DNA of 64,000 bases from Gammaproteobacteria bacterium. GTDB lineage: Bacteria; Pseudomonadota; Gammaproteobacteria; Steroidobacterales; Steroidobacteraceae. The DNA is taken from contig JAJFKF010000018.1 in the NCBI GenBank assembly GCA_021773365.1, positions 1 through 64,000 on the forward strand, given 5' to 3'. Under the pieces are notes generated by a model. It was not told where the DNA came from, made no database searches, and worked only from the letters and a program-made list of their open reading frames with translations. The position numbers were made by a program, and so were the translations under genes. Positions 17,799 through 25,571 of the stretch are shown here, in pieces; within the stretch, counting starts at the first letter, position 1, and each line of letters begins with the position of its first letter.

Positions 17799-17811
17799 GA
17801 TCAAACCGGCC

Positions 17812-18027
17812 TTATGGCGCCGATGGGGTACTGCGTTTCTTGCCAGCGGCGGACTGAACTGAAACGTCCCGCTGCTTCAGGGTGTGGATTTCCTCGCGGT
17901 CGATGGTGACATTGCGGGGCGCCTCTATCCCGAGCCGAACCTGATTGCCCTTTACGCCGATGACCAGGATGGAAATGTCGTGACCCACGCGGATCGACTG
18001 ATTACGACTACGTGTGAGAACCAGCAT
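17812..18027 (-). CDS. csrA: CsrA-family mRNA-binding regulator
   Basis: This 71-residue protein binds GGA motifs in mRNA leaders to control translation. The CsrA core is complete: MLVLTRSRNQSIRVG, ISILVIGVKGNQVRLGIEAP, then the RNA-contacting VTIDREEIHTL. The last 20 residues are a basic Ser/Lys tail not found in short CsrA. The ATG at 18027 starts the conserved sequence. Canonical gammaproteobacterial csrA sits by alaS; here it lies in a small island between HTH genes, so it may be an accessory paralogue. Confidence 0.92.
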   Translation of the reverse strand: MLVLTRSRNQSIRVGHDISILVIGVKGNQVRLGIEAPRNVTIDREEIHTLKQRDVSVQSAAGKKRSTPSAP

Positions 18028-18117
18028 GCTGCTCCTTAGCGGTGGGGGGACTGAACCCGGGCCTGCAGTATATATCCCGTGGACGATCTGCGACAAGTCT
18101 CCGCATCATCGGCAGCC

Positions 18118-18351
18118 ATGAAAGCCAGTCAAGTGTCGAAAGTATTCGGACGGGTGCTGCGCGATCAGCGCCTGGCAATGGATCTGTCGCAGGAGGCGCT
18201 GGCCCTGGCGGCGGATGTGGACCGCACCTTTGTGAGTCAGATGGAACGCGGCATTCGCCAGCCCACGCTAACCACACTGTTCAAGCTGTCTGCGCCGTTG
18301 AAGGTCTCGGCGTCGACGCTGATGACGCGCACGGAGAAGCTGCTGCCTTAG
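18118..18351 (+). CDS. XRE-family transcriptional regulator
   Basis: This 77-residue single-domain Cro/CI-type DNA-binding protein has the HTH in FGRVLRDQRLAMDLSQEAL, LAADVDRTFVSQMERG and the following QPTLTTLFKLSAPLKVSAS. The frame also has a GTG at 18079; the ATG at 18118 is nearest the conserved part, so it is used. It is divergent from csrA, 90 bases away, and convergent with the RND transporter gene. It could regulate csrA, but no operator was identified. Confidence 0.85.
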   Translation: MKASQVSKVFGRVLRDQRLAMDLSQEALALAADVDRTFVSQMERGIRQPTLTTLFKLSAPLKVSASTLMTRTEKLLP

Positions 18352-18374
18352 TCGGACCTGCGTTATCGGACTGC

Positions 18375-20714
18375 TTAGCCGGGCCCGGGTTTTTCCCGCA
18401 CCAGCCAGGCAGCCAGGGCGGGGAGCAGCAAAATGGCGCCGAGCATGTTCACCAGGAACATGAAGGTGAGCAGTACACCGATGTCGGCCTGAAATTTCAA
18501 CGGCGAGAACACCCAGGTCACCACACCGATGGCCAGAGTGATGCCGGTGAAGATGACGCTGGCGCCGGTGACGCTCAGGGTGCGCCGGTAGGCTTCCTGA
18601 ACGGGCAGGCCCTGGCGCAGGAATTCCTGCATGCGGCTGAACAGGTAGATGCCGTAGTCCACGCCTATTCCCACACCCAGAGCGACCATCGGCAGCGTGG
18701 AGACCTTGAGACCGATGCCAACCAGCGCCATCACTGCATAAGCCAGCACCGAAACCAGCGCCAGCGGCAACACCACGCAAATCGTCCCTGACACGGATCT
18801 GAACGTCAGCAGACACATGAGGATCACCGCCGCGAACACGCCACCGAGGATGGGGTATTCCTTGGCCTTCACTTCCTCGTTGGTGGCTGCCATGACGCCG
18901 ACGTTGCCGGTGGCGAGCATGAAGCGTACGCCAGGGGTTTCGTTGGCAGCGCGCCAGCGTTTGACCTCATCGACTATACGGGCAATGGTTTCAGCCTTGT
19001 GGTCGGTGGTGTAGATCATCACCGGCATGGCGCTGCAATCGCTGTTGAACAGACCGGTGCTGGTCTCCAGATAGGCTTGCGCCTGCACCAGCTGCAGTTC
19101 GTTGCGCGGCAGGGTGCGCCACTCCAGACTGCCCTCGTTCCAGCCCGAACTCACCACGCGCATCACGCCGGGCAGCGACACCACGTTCTGCACCCCCGCC
19201 ACATTGGTCATGTGCCAGGCGAAGCGGTCGATCGGCGCCATGACAGCGTGCTGAATACAGCCATCGGCCGGGGTCTCGACGATGACATTGAGTACATCCA
19301 CGCCGATGGAAAATTTGTCAGTGATGACATCCGAGTCCCGGTTGTAGCGCGAGTCCGGCCGTAGCTCCGGCACACCGGCCTCGCTATCGCCGATGGGCGC
19401 TTCCCGTCCCTTCCAGGCGCCGACGGCGGCCAGCAGCAGCATCACTACGATGATGAACGCAGCCGTGCGCCGCTCTGCCACGCAGGCCACGCGCCGCCAC
19501 AACCGTTCCAGCACCGCCCGGCGCCGTTCGATGCGCCCTCGATAACCCTCATCGAAGCGCAACAATGAGACCAGTACCGGCAACAGGATGAGATCGGTGA
19601 GGATCACCACGCCCACGCCCAGACTGGCGGTGATCGCCATCTCCTGGATCACGCTGACGGGAATCAGCAGTATGGTGACGAAGCCGACCAGATCGGCCAG
19701 CAGCGCCACAATGGCGGGCAGGAACAACGCACGGAAAGTGTGCTGCGCCGCCTCGTTGCTGTCTGCGCCGGCCAATGCCGCGTCGCCGACGGCACTGATC
19801 TTCTGCACGCCGTGGCTGACGCCGATGGAAAAAATGATGAAAGGCACGAGAATGCCGAGTGGGTCGACACCGTAGCCCAACACCACCAGCAGCCCCAGCT
19901 GCCACACAACTGCCACCAACGAACAAACAATCGGCACCAGCGCGACCTTGAACGACTGGATGTAGATCCACACCAGCAGCAACGTCAGGATCACGGTAAT
20001 AGCGGCAAAGACCACCACCGCGAGAGAACCCTCGGCGATGTCACCCATCACCTTGGCAAAGCCGATGATGTGGACGTCAACGGCGTCGGTTTGCAGGCGC
20101 TGGCGCAGCTCCTCCAGCGCTCCGGCCACCTCGATGTAGTCGAGCGACTCACCGGTCACCGGATCGACGTCCTGAAGCGAGGCGCTGACCAGCGCACCGG
20201 AAAAATCACTGGCCACCAAGCGTCCGACAATACCGGCCTTGATGATGTTGGCCCGCACCTCGGCCAGGCCTCTGGCAGTGGGCTGGAAATCCGCCGGAAC
20301 GACGTTGCCGGCCTGAATGCCGTCTTCGACCACCTCGGTATAGCGCACGTTGGGTGTAAACAGGGACTGCACGCGCGCACGGTCGACGCCACGCACGAAG
20401 AACACCTCGTCGGTAGCCTTGCGCAGAGTGGCGAAGAACTCCGGGGTGAACATGTTGCCGTCGCGCGCGATCAGCGCCACGAGTACGCGATTGGCGCCGC
20501 CGAACTGCTCCTGGTGCTTCAGGAGGGTCTGCATGTATTCGTGCTTGACCGGCAGCTGCTTGGTGAAGCTGGCGTCGATGCGCAGGCCAGTGGTCGCCAT
20601 CCAGGCCATGCCAGCCGTGATCAGGGCGAAGACGATGAGAACCAGTCGCCGATGGCCAAAAACCAGCCGCCCGAGCGCAGCTATGAAAGCCGGTTGTCGG
20701 GATGATTCCTTCAT
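18375..20714 (-). CDS. MMPL/RND-family transporter
   Basis: This 779-residue inner-membrane protein has the two-fold RND layout: an N-terminal helix (RRLVLIVFALITAGMAW), a large periplasmic loop (about 45-225), helices 2-6 including FIIFSIGVSHGVQKISAV, a second loop, and helices 8-12 including MVALGVGIGVDYGIYLFSRM. It resembles the MMPL/HpnN type that moves lipids or hydrophobic compounds rather than drug pumps of the AcrB type, and it is shorter than AcrB. It is the last gene of a four-gene operon with DUF1302, DUF1329 and YCF48-like genes; its ATG overlaps the preceding stop (ATGA). Likely an envelope-spanning transport system; cargo unknown. Confidence 0.92.
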   Translation of the reverse strand: MKESSRQPAFIAALGRLVFGHRRLVLIVFALITAGMAWMATTGLRIDASFTKQLPVKHEYMQTLLKHQEQFGGANRVLVALIARDGNMFTPEFFATLRKATDEVFFVRGVDRARVQSLFTPNVRYTEVVEDGIQAGNVVPADFQPTARGLAEVRANIIKAGIVGRLVASDFSGALVSASLQDVDPVTGESLDYIEVAGALEELRQRLQTDAVDVHIIGFAKVMGDIAEGSLAVVVFAAITVILTLLLVWIYIQSFKVALVPIVCSLVAVVWQLGLLVVLGYGVDPLGILVPFIIFSIGVSHGVQKISAVGDAALAGADSNEAAQHTFRALFLPAIVALLADLVGFVTILLIPVSVIQEMAITASLGVGVVILTDLILLPVLVSLLRFDEGYRGRIERRRAVLERLWRRVACVAERRTAAFIIVVMLLLAAVGAWKGREAPIGDSEAGVPELRPDSRYNRDSDVITDKFSIGVDVLNVIVETPADGCIQHAVMAPIDRFAWHMTNVAGVQNVVSLPGVMRVVSSGWNEGSLEWRTLPRNELQLVQAQAYLETSTGLFNSDCSAMPVMIYTTDHKAETIARIVDEVKRWRAANETPGVRFMLATGNVGVMAATNEEVKAKEYPILGGVFAAVILMCLLTFRSVSGTICVVLPLALVSVLAYAVMALVGIGLKVSTLPMVALGVGIGVDYGIYLFSRMQEFLRQGLPVQEAYRRTLSVTGASVIFTGITLAIGVVTWVFSPLKFQADIGVLLTFMFLVNMLGAILLLPALAAWLVREKPGPG

Positions 20715-21721
20715 GGAGAGACGCTGCCCACGCCGCCCTCCCCGACCGTGAGCAGCCGGCCGTTACCCAGTGCGAGCACCGCCTGGATACCCTTGCGGTC
20801 AGGCTGTTGCCGCAGTTCAAAGCTTGCGGCGTCATCACCGCTGACCAGCAGTACGCCAGCCAGTCCGCTGATAACGACCGTCTGGTCATCGAGCCGCACC
20901 GCGTCTGTAAGCATGGCAGTGGTGCCAGTGGGCAGCTCTGTCCAGTTGTACCCACCATCCGACGAACGGAACAGGTGGCCGCGCAGGCCGAATGCCAGCA
21001 GGGCATCACCCCGCAATGGCAGTATGCCGAAGAACGAGCCCTCGTACGGTGAAGGCAGGATGATCCAGCTCAGGCCATCGTCGTCGGAACGGAACAGGAA
21101 GCCGGCCTCAGCCGCCAGGTAAAGCGCGCCCGCAGCGGAACGCGCGATCTTGTTCAGATGCCGGTCATTGGCGAGGGCATCTTCATAGCCGTACTCCGGG
21201 TCCTGCTCTGCAGTTGATTTCGAATTGGCAATAGCTGGCGGTTCCTGCGGGGAAAATTGCTGGCGCGCCCAGCTCACTCCGCCGTCCTCGCTGCGCAGAA
21301 TGGTGCCGTATGCGCCGACGGCAAGGCCGTAGCGCGCGTCGCGGAACCACACATCCAGCAAGGGTTGTTCCCTGTCCGGCGCGTAATGCACCAGCGTCCA
21401 GTTATCCCCGCCATCTTCCGTGCGCAGAATTACCTCGTCATGACCCACTGCCCATCCATGCCGCTCATCGACAAAGAACACTCCGGTGAGCATGGATTGC
21501 GTCGGCACGCGCGCCTGACGCCACGATCCTCCAGCATCCCCGCTCAGCAGTATGTGACCGCGCTCACCGACCACGACCAGTCGGGGACCGGCATGGGCAG
21601 CATCCAGCAGGAGAGACCGGGGCGCCAGCGGCGCGAGCTGCGCGTATTCCGCAGCTGGCGCGGCAGCGGCAAATGCCAGCATCGACAGCGCTGCGCCAAG
21701 TCGAACTGCACTACGCCGCAC
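20711..21721 (-). CDS. YCF48-like beta-propeller periplasmic protein
   Basis: This 336-residue protein starts with a signal peptide (about 1-23, ending APAAEYA) and then shows repeated propeller blades with the pattern I-L-x-S-x-D-G-G-x-W: HILLSGDAGGSWRQAR, VILRTEDGGDNWTLVH, TILRSEDGGVSWARQQ, FLFRSDDDGLSWIIL, HLFRSSDGGYNWTELP. This is the BNR/YCF48 (photosystem-II stability factor Hcf136-like) fold. It lies 18 bases after the DUF1329 gene and overlaps the RND gene by 4 bases. In this context it is probably a periplasmic assembly or adaptor part of the transport system. Confidence 0.88.
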   Translation of the reverse strand: MRRSAVRLGAALSMLAFAAAAPAAEYAQLAPLAPRSLLLDAAHAGPRLVVVGERGHILLSGDAGGSWRQARVPTQSMLTGVFFVDERHGWAVGHDEVILRTEDGGDNWTLVHYAPDREQPLLDVWFRDARYGLAVGAYGTILRSEDGGVSWARQQFSPQEPPAIANSKSTAEQDPEYGYEDALANDRHLNKIARSAAGALYLAAEAGFLFRSDDDGLSWIILPSPYEGSFFGILPLRGDALLAFGLRGHLFRSSDGGYNWTELPTGTTAMLTDAVRLDDQTVVISGLAGVLLVSGDDAASFELRQQPDRKGIQAVLALGNGRLLTVGEGGVGSVSP

Positions 21722-21739
21722 GAAACTGGCCGCCGCCCC

Positions 21740-23116
21740 TCATCGCCTGCCGCGACTGCGCAAGGCGTTGGGCTGAAAGTCCGCTACCGTGCGTTTGATG
21801 GAGAAGTCATAACTGGTCGGTTCCTCGTTCTGCAGACCGAGCGCCAGATAGCGCCGATTCTGCAGGTCCATGACCAGCTCCAGGGTGGTCCACAGCGAGG
21901 GCACGCCGTAGTACTGCATGGCATGGCCTTCCTGCACCCGCCACAGCTGATCACGCTTGTCGTAACAATCCACCGCCACGATCTGCCAGGAATCCTCATC
22001 CACGTACAGGGTGCGGCGTTTGTAGACGTGATCGGTACCGGACTTGAGCATCGAATCGACCACCCACACGCGATGCAGTTCGTAACGGGCCAGCTCCTGA
22101 CTGATGTGCTGCGGGCGCAGGATATCGCTGTATTTGAGTTGATTGCTGTTCAGGCGGTAGGCGTTGTACGGCACATAGATTTCCTTCTTGCCTAGCAGCT
22201 TCCATTCGTAGCGCTCCGGGCTGCCGTTGTACATGTCGAGCTGGTCGGAGGTGCGCTGGTTGTCAGACGCGGTGCCGGGATTGTCGAAGGCCACATTCGG
22301 CGCGCGACGCACGCGACGCTGGCCGGGGTTGTACAGCCAGGCGCGGCGATTCTCCTTTGACTGGTTCAACGTCTCGTGCACCAGCAGAATCTCGCCGGCC
22401 AGCCGTGCGGGCGCCAGCGTTTCCTGGATGAAATAGATGATCACGTTGTTGAGATCCTCTTCCTTTGCACCTGCCAGGGCATAGGCAAAGAGAAACTCGT
22501 CGCGAAACTTCACCGGCGTGTAGTTGCCGTCGGCGGTCACGGCCACCTGGCCAAACTGGCGCTGTGCGGAGTCGGCGCGATAGCGCAGGATGTGATTCCA
22601 GAACACCTCCACGCCGGACTGCGGAATGGGAAAGGGGATGCCCTCCACCGCCCCGGTTACGCCATTGCCACCGGAAACGAGATTCGCCGTCGTGGCGATG
22701 CGTTTGGTGGCGTCGTATATGCGTTGCGGCGCGGCGGCGGTGCGGTGCGTGGGATACACCCGCATGAAGTAGTCCTCGTATGTACGCAGCAACGCCTTGT
22801 GACCCTCGGTCAGATGATCGGCGTACTGGGCCATATTCCCGGCATTTATGGTCAGCAGCGGCTTCTCGTCCGCGAAGGGATCCGGGTGATGTTGACCGGA
22901 ACGATAGTCCGGGAAGCCCGCTTTGGCGGGCGTGCTCAGCCCCCCGTTCCATGCGGGGATGGTGCCGGCGGCGTTACCGGCTTTCTCCCCGCCCAGGGGC
23001 GTAAGGTCGGCGCCCAGACGGGCCGCCTCCTGGGCGGTGATTTCAGCCAACACAGCGTTGGCGCAGAAACAGCCAATCAGGATACTGCCGGCGGAGAGTA
23101 TTGCCTTCTTGAACAT
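21740..23116 (-). CDS. DUF1329 outer-membrane/periplasmic protein
   Basis: This 458-residue exported protein has a signal peptide at about 1-24 (MFKKAILSAGSILIG, cleaved after VLA) and the DUF1329 pattern: GADLTPLGGEKAGNAAGTIPAW near the start, FPDYRSGQHHPDPFADEKPL, and RRTLYVDEDSWQIVAVDCYD near the end. DUF1329 proteins are thought to have a LolA/LolB-like lipid-binding fold and nearly always accompany DUF1302 barrels and an MMPL transporter. The ATG at 23116 is 10 bases after the DUF1302 stop. A carrier role across the periplasm is inference. Confidence 0.92.
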   Translation of the reverse strand: MFKKAILSAGSILIGCFCANAVLAEITAQEAARLGADLTPLGGEKAGNAAGTIPAWNGGLSTPAKAGFPDYRSGQHHPDPFADEKPLLTINAGNMAQYADHLTEGHKALLRTYEDYFMRVYPTHRTAAAPQRIYDATKRIATTANLVSGGNGVTGAVEGIPFPIPQSGVEVFWNHILRYRADSAQRQFGQVAVTADGNYTPVKFRDEFLFAYALAGAKEEDLNNVIIYFIQETLAPARLAGEILLVHETLNQSKENRRAWLYNPGQRRVRRAPNVAFDNPGTASDNQRTSDQLDMYNGSPERYEWKLLGKKEIYVPYNAYRLNSNQLKYSDILRPQHISQELARYELHRVWVVDSMLKSGTDHVYKRRTLYVDEDSWQIVAVDCYDKRDQLWRVQEGHAMQYYGVPSLWTTLELVMDLQNRRYLALGLQNEEPTSYDFSIKRTVADFQPNALRSRGRR

Positions 23117-23126
23117 TGCAGTCTCC

Positions 23127-25265
23127 TCAGAACGAATACTTGAGAGCGGCGGCGACGAAGTCGCGGTCATTCACGTCGTTGAAGCGCCCGGCGCCGGCGA
23201 ATCGCGTCCAGCTCAAATCCAGCTCCCAGGTGCTTAGCAGGTTGCCGCTCACGCCCAGCGTCAGCGCATTGCGCCCTTCGACAAAGCTTCCGCCAGGGCC
23301 AGGCGTTGTGCCATCCACGTCGTGCTGCCAGGACATCCGCGGCAACACGTTCCAGGCGCCGATCAGACCGGGATACTCGAGACGTCCGGCCAGACGGTAT
23401 CCCCAGGAAGTGGCGTCAGCAAAACGGTCCTGCGGCTCCAGCAATGCGAGTGCCAGACACTCGGCCGTGGGCAGATGCGGACAGTGGCGCCCGATCAACT
23501 CCGCATTGCCACTGACCGAGGTCCCCGGACCGTTGAACCGCAAGCCGCGCTCGTTGGGCCCGCCGGTGAGTTTGTCGGGCATGCCATCAACGTGCGTGAC
23601 CGCCCCTTCCAGCAGCAGCACCATCTGCGAGGCGCCAAAGATGTTGGCGAAGACCTTGGTGGCCGTTGCCTGGAACTGGTAGGTGTCAAACAGGCCCCAA
23701 CCCTGCACCACCTCATTCAACCCAAAGGGGCCGAGCTGCCCGCAACGCGAAACCGTCGGAATGGCGGAACTACACCCGGTGGGGAAGGGCACACCAGGAG
23801 CGCTGACGGGAAACAATGCCTGCTCCAGTGGACTCAAGGCTGCGAACAGCAGCTCGACATCGTCGTACTGCAGCGGCACATCCATGCGGTATGACAACTC
23901 ACCCTGCAGGGCAATACCGCTCGACTGCAGCTGGGTGTTGAAACTCAGACCAACAAGCTTGATGTCCTCGGGAAACTCCGTGAAGTACCGCGCCGTCTGC
24001 GCGTACTCATGAGTGGCAATGTTGCTGGCGTTGCGTGAGATGTCCGCCGGACTGAGTCCGGAGAGGGCGTAGTTCGCACCCAGGGTCGCATACTGGGTTG
24101 CGGATGCCAGCGACAGGTTGCCGCCGCTGGCCGCCGCCGTGGCAACCGCAGCGTTGGCCGCAGTGGCGACAGCAGCCGCGAACGGCAAACCACCAGCCAG
24201 CGCCTGCGCGGCCCCACCCACGGCGGTGGCAGTGCCGGCGGCGTTGCCGATGCCGGCGGGCGTCCCGGTGCGGCCGGAGATCAGCGGTAGCCGGCTGTGA
24301 TAGTTGACAAAAAACAGGCCGATTTCCGTGCCGTTATTAAAATCCGGCAGGTAGGTGCGCAGCGCCACGCCGTACTGCCCGCTGTCCTCGGGCTCAATCG
24401 TCTGTCCGCGCGGCACCGCCTGGAAGTCGCGGATGAACGGCCCTCCCAGTGGAGTGAAATCCACTCCCTGGTCGGAAAAGCCACCGAAACCCAGGAACAC
24501 CTGGCTGCCACCATCGGTCGCGAAATCATTGCTGCTGAAGAAAGAACCTACCGGCTCGGGCTTCGTGTCATTCCAGTCGAACTGATAGAACAGCTCTACT
24601 GCCGTATTGTCAGTCACACCCAGTGACATGAAAGCCAGCTCCTGCGGCAGGAATCCCTCGCGCAGTTCCGCGCCCGGCACGCGCAATGCCGAAACATCGA
24701 AATGATTGATGACGTTGATACCACCCTGGATGAAGGTGCTCTCGCCCCAGCTGACAACCTGGCGGCCCAGACGGATATCCAGCGGCATTTCACCAATGTT
24801 GAAACTGCCATAGACAAAGGCGTCGAGCAGGCGTGTGTACTGCCCGATCAGATCCCGGGCGTCCTGTGACAACGCTGTACGCCCGGTTTCCCTGTCCATC
24901 ACGCGATAGTCATACAGGCCTGAACCGCGGACGAAAGCACCGAAGCGACCGTAGTCCAGCGACAACTCGCTGACGGCCTTCAGGGCACTGCTGACAACCG
25001 ACTGGCTGTAGTTGAGATTGCCGTTGTCGATATTCGGCGAGCGTCCACAGCCACCGTTGGCAATGCCGACCAGACGACAGTCTTTGGCCTGCAGGCGCCA
25101 GGACTGGCCGAAGGTCAGTGTGGTATCCCAGGCACCCCGGAACCGTCCATCATCGCTGCCAAATTCCACGGCTCCCGCGGGCGGCGCGGCCACCAGACCC
25201 GCCAGAACGGCGGCCGACAGGATTGAACGCATTACAATTACAGGCTTCGCGGATACGATCTTCAT
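23127..25265 (-). CDS. DUF1302 outer-membrane barrel protein
   Basis: This 712-residue protein carries a signal peptide of about 32 residues, then the typical DUF1302 start (FGSDDGRFRGAWDTTLTFGQSW), repeated beta-strand segments, LGRQVVSWGESTFIQGGINV and a C-terminus ending in Phe (DFVAAALKYSF) as expected for an outer-membrane barrel. A long Ala/Gly-rich, low-complexity loop lies at about 340-400. I use the ATG at 25265; its bases overlap the stop of a 46-codon leader ORF as ATGA. It is the first structural gene of the operon with DUF1329, YCF48-like and RND genes. Confidence 0.9.
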   Translation of the reverse strand: MKIVSAKPVIVMRSILSAAVLAGLVAAPPAGAVEFGSDDGRFRGAWDTTLTFGQSWRLQAKDCRLVGIANGGCGRSPNIDNGNLNYSQSVVSSALKAVSELSLDYGRFGAFVRGSGLYDYRVMDRETGRTALSQDARDLIGQYTRLLDAFVYGSFNIGEMPLDIRLGRQVVSWGESTFIQGGINVINHFDVSALRVPGAELREGFLPQELAFMSLGVTDNTAVELFYQFDWNDTKPEPVGSFFSSNDFATDGGSQVFLGFGGFSDQGVDFTPLGGPFIRDFQAVPRGQTIEPEDSGQYGVALRTYLPDFNNGTEIGLFFVNYHSRLPLISGRTGTPAGIGNAAGTATAVGGAAQALAGGLPFAAAVATAANAAVATAAASGGNLSLASATQYATLGANYALSGLSPADISRNASNIATHEYAQTARYFTEFPEDIKLVGLSFNTQLQSSGIALQGELSYRMDVPLQYDDVELLFAALSPLEQALFPVSAPGVPFPTGCSSAIPTVSRCGQLGPFGLNEVVQGWGLFDTYQFQATATKVFANIFGASQMVLLLEGAVTHVDGMPDKLTGGPNERGLRFNGPGTSVSGNAELIGRHCPHLPTAECLALALLEPQDRFADATSWGYRLAGRLEYPGLIGAWNVLPRMSWQHDVDGTTPGPGGSFVEGRNALTLGVSGNLLSTWELDLSWTRFAGAGRFNDVNDRDFVAAALKYSF

Positions 25266-25402
25266 AACCATCTCCGGGAAAGAACGGCCATGCATATACG
25301 GCCGACGATACAGAAATCGGCGCCCGGGCGAGACAAAGGAACAGGAGCAACGCCACCCTGGAACGGGCTGCGATGAGGTCGGAGAAAAATGCCGTATTCC
25401 AT
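25262..25402 (-). CDS. 46-residue leader ORF coupled to the DUF1302 gene
   Basis: An ATG at 25402 follows a very strong ribosome site (AAGGAGGAG, about 5-8 bases upstream) and opens a 46-codon frame whose TGA overlaps the DUF1302 ATG as ATGA. The DUF1302 ATG has a weaker site of its own (CCCGGAGAT just upstream). The peptide (MEYGIFLRPHRSPFQGG start) has no clear domain; its first residues recall luciferase-like monooxygenases but the rest does not. It may be a translational coupling leader or the remnant of a lost gene. Confidence 0.5.
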   Translation of the reverse strand: MEYGIFLRPHRSPFQGGVAPVPLSRPGADFCIVGRICMAVLSRRWL

Positions 25403-25571
25403 CGGTACTCCTCCTTCAGATGCTGCACAGAAGCGGCGGCAGAAATCAGCATTCCCGGCCGGCCTGGTTACAACAAGTCGTCTGCGCAGCAGTATAGCAG
25501 CGGTGCTGCGATGCGCCAGCCTGAGCCTGCCTGGGGGGGGTTCAACGCTGGCGGGCCCAACGGACCACGAA
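25403..25571 (-). promoter_or_regulatory. promoter region of the DUF1302 operon
   Basis: Together with the leader ORF, this gap separates plsB from the DUF1302 gene. It contains TGCTATACTG on the minus strand (TATACT at 25491-25496), an extended -10-like element, about 90 bases upstream of the leader ORF. No clear -35 was seen at the expected distance. A run of eight G lies at about 25535-25543 near the plsB stop. No gene is seen. Confidence 0.35.

Noticed and set aside
19740-20705. 321-codon open frame on the plus strand inside the RND gene
   Set aside because: Antisense shadow of a well-supported transporter with His/Gln/Arg-biased composition.
24098-24300. Repetitive-looking GC-rich stretch that might suggest a repeat array
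   Set aside because: It encodes the Ala/Gly-rich loop of the DUF1302 protein; units are not regular and there are no spacers, so it is not a CRISPR or minisatellite.
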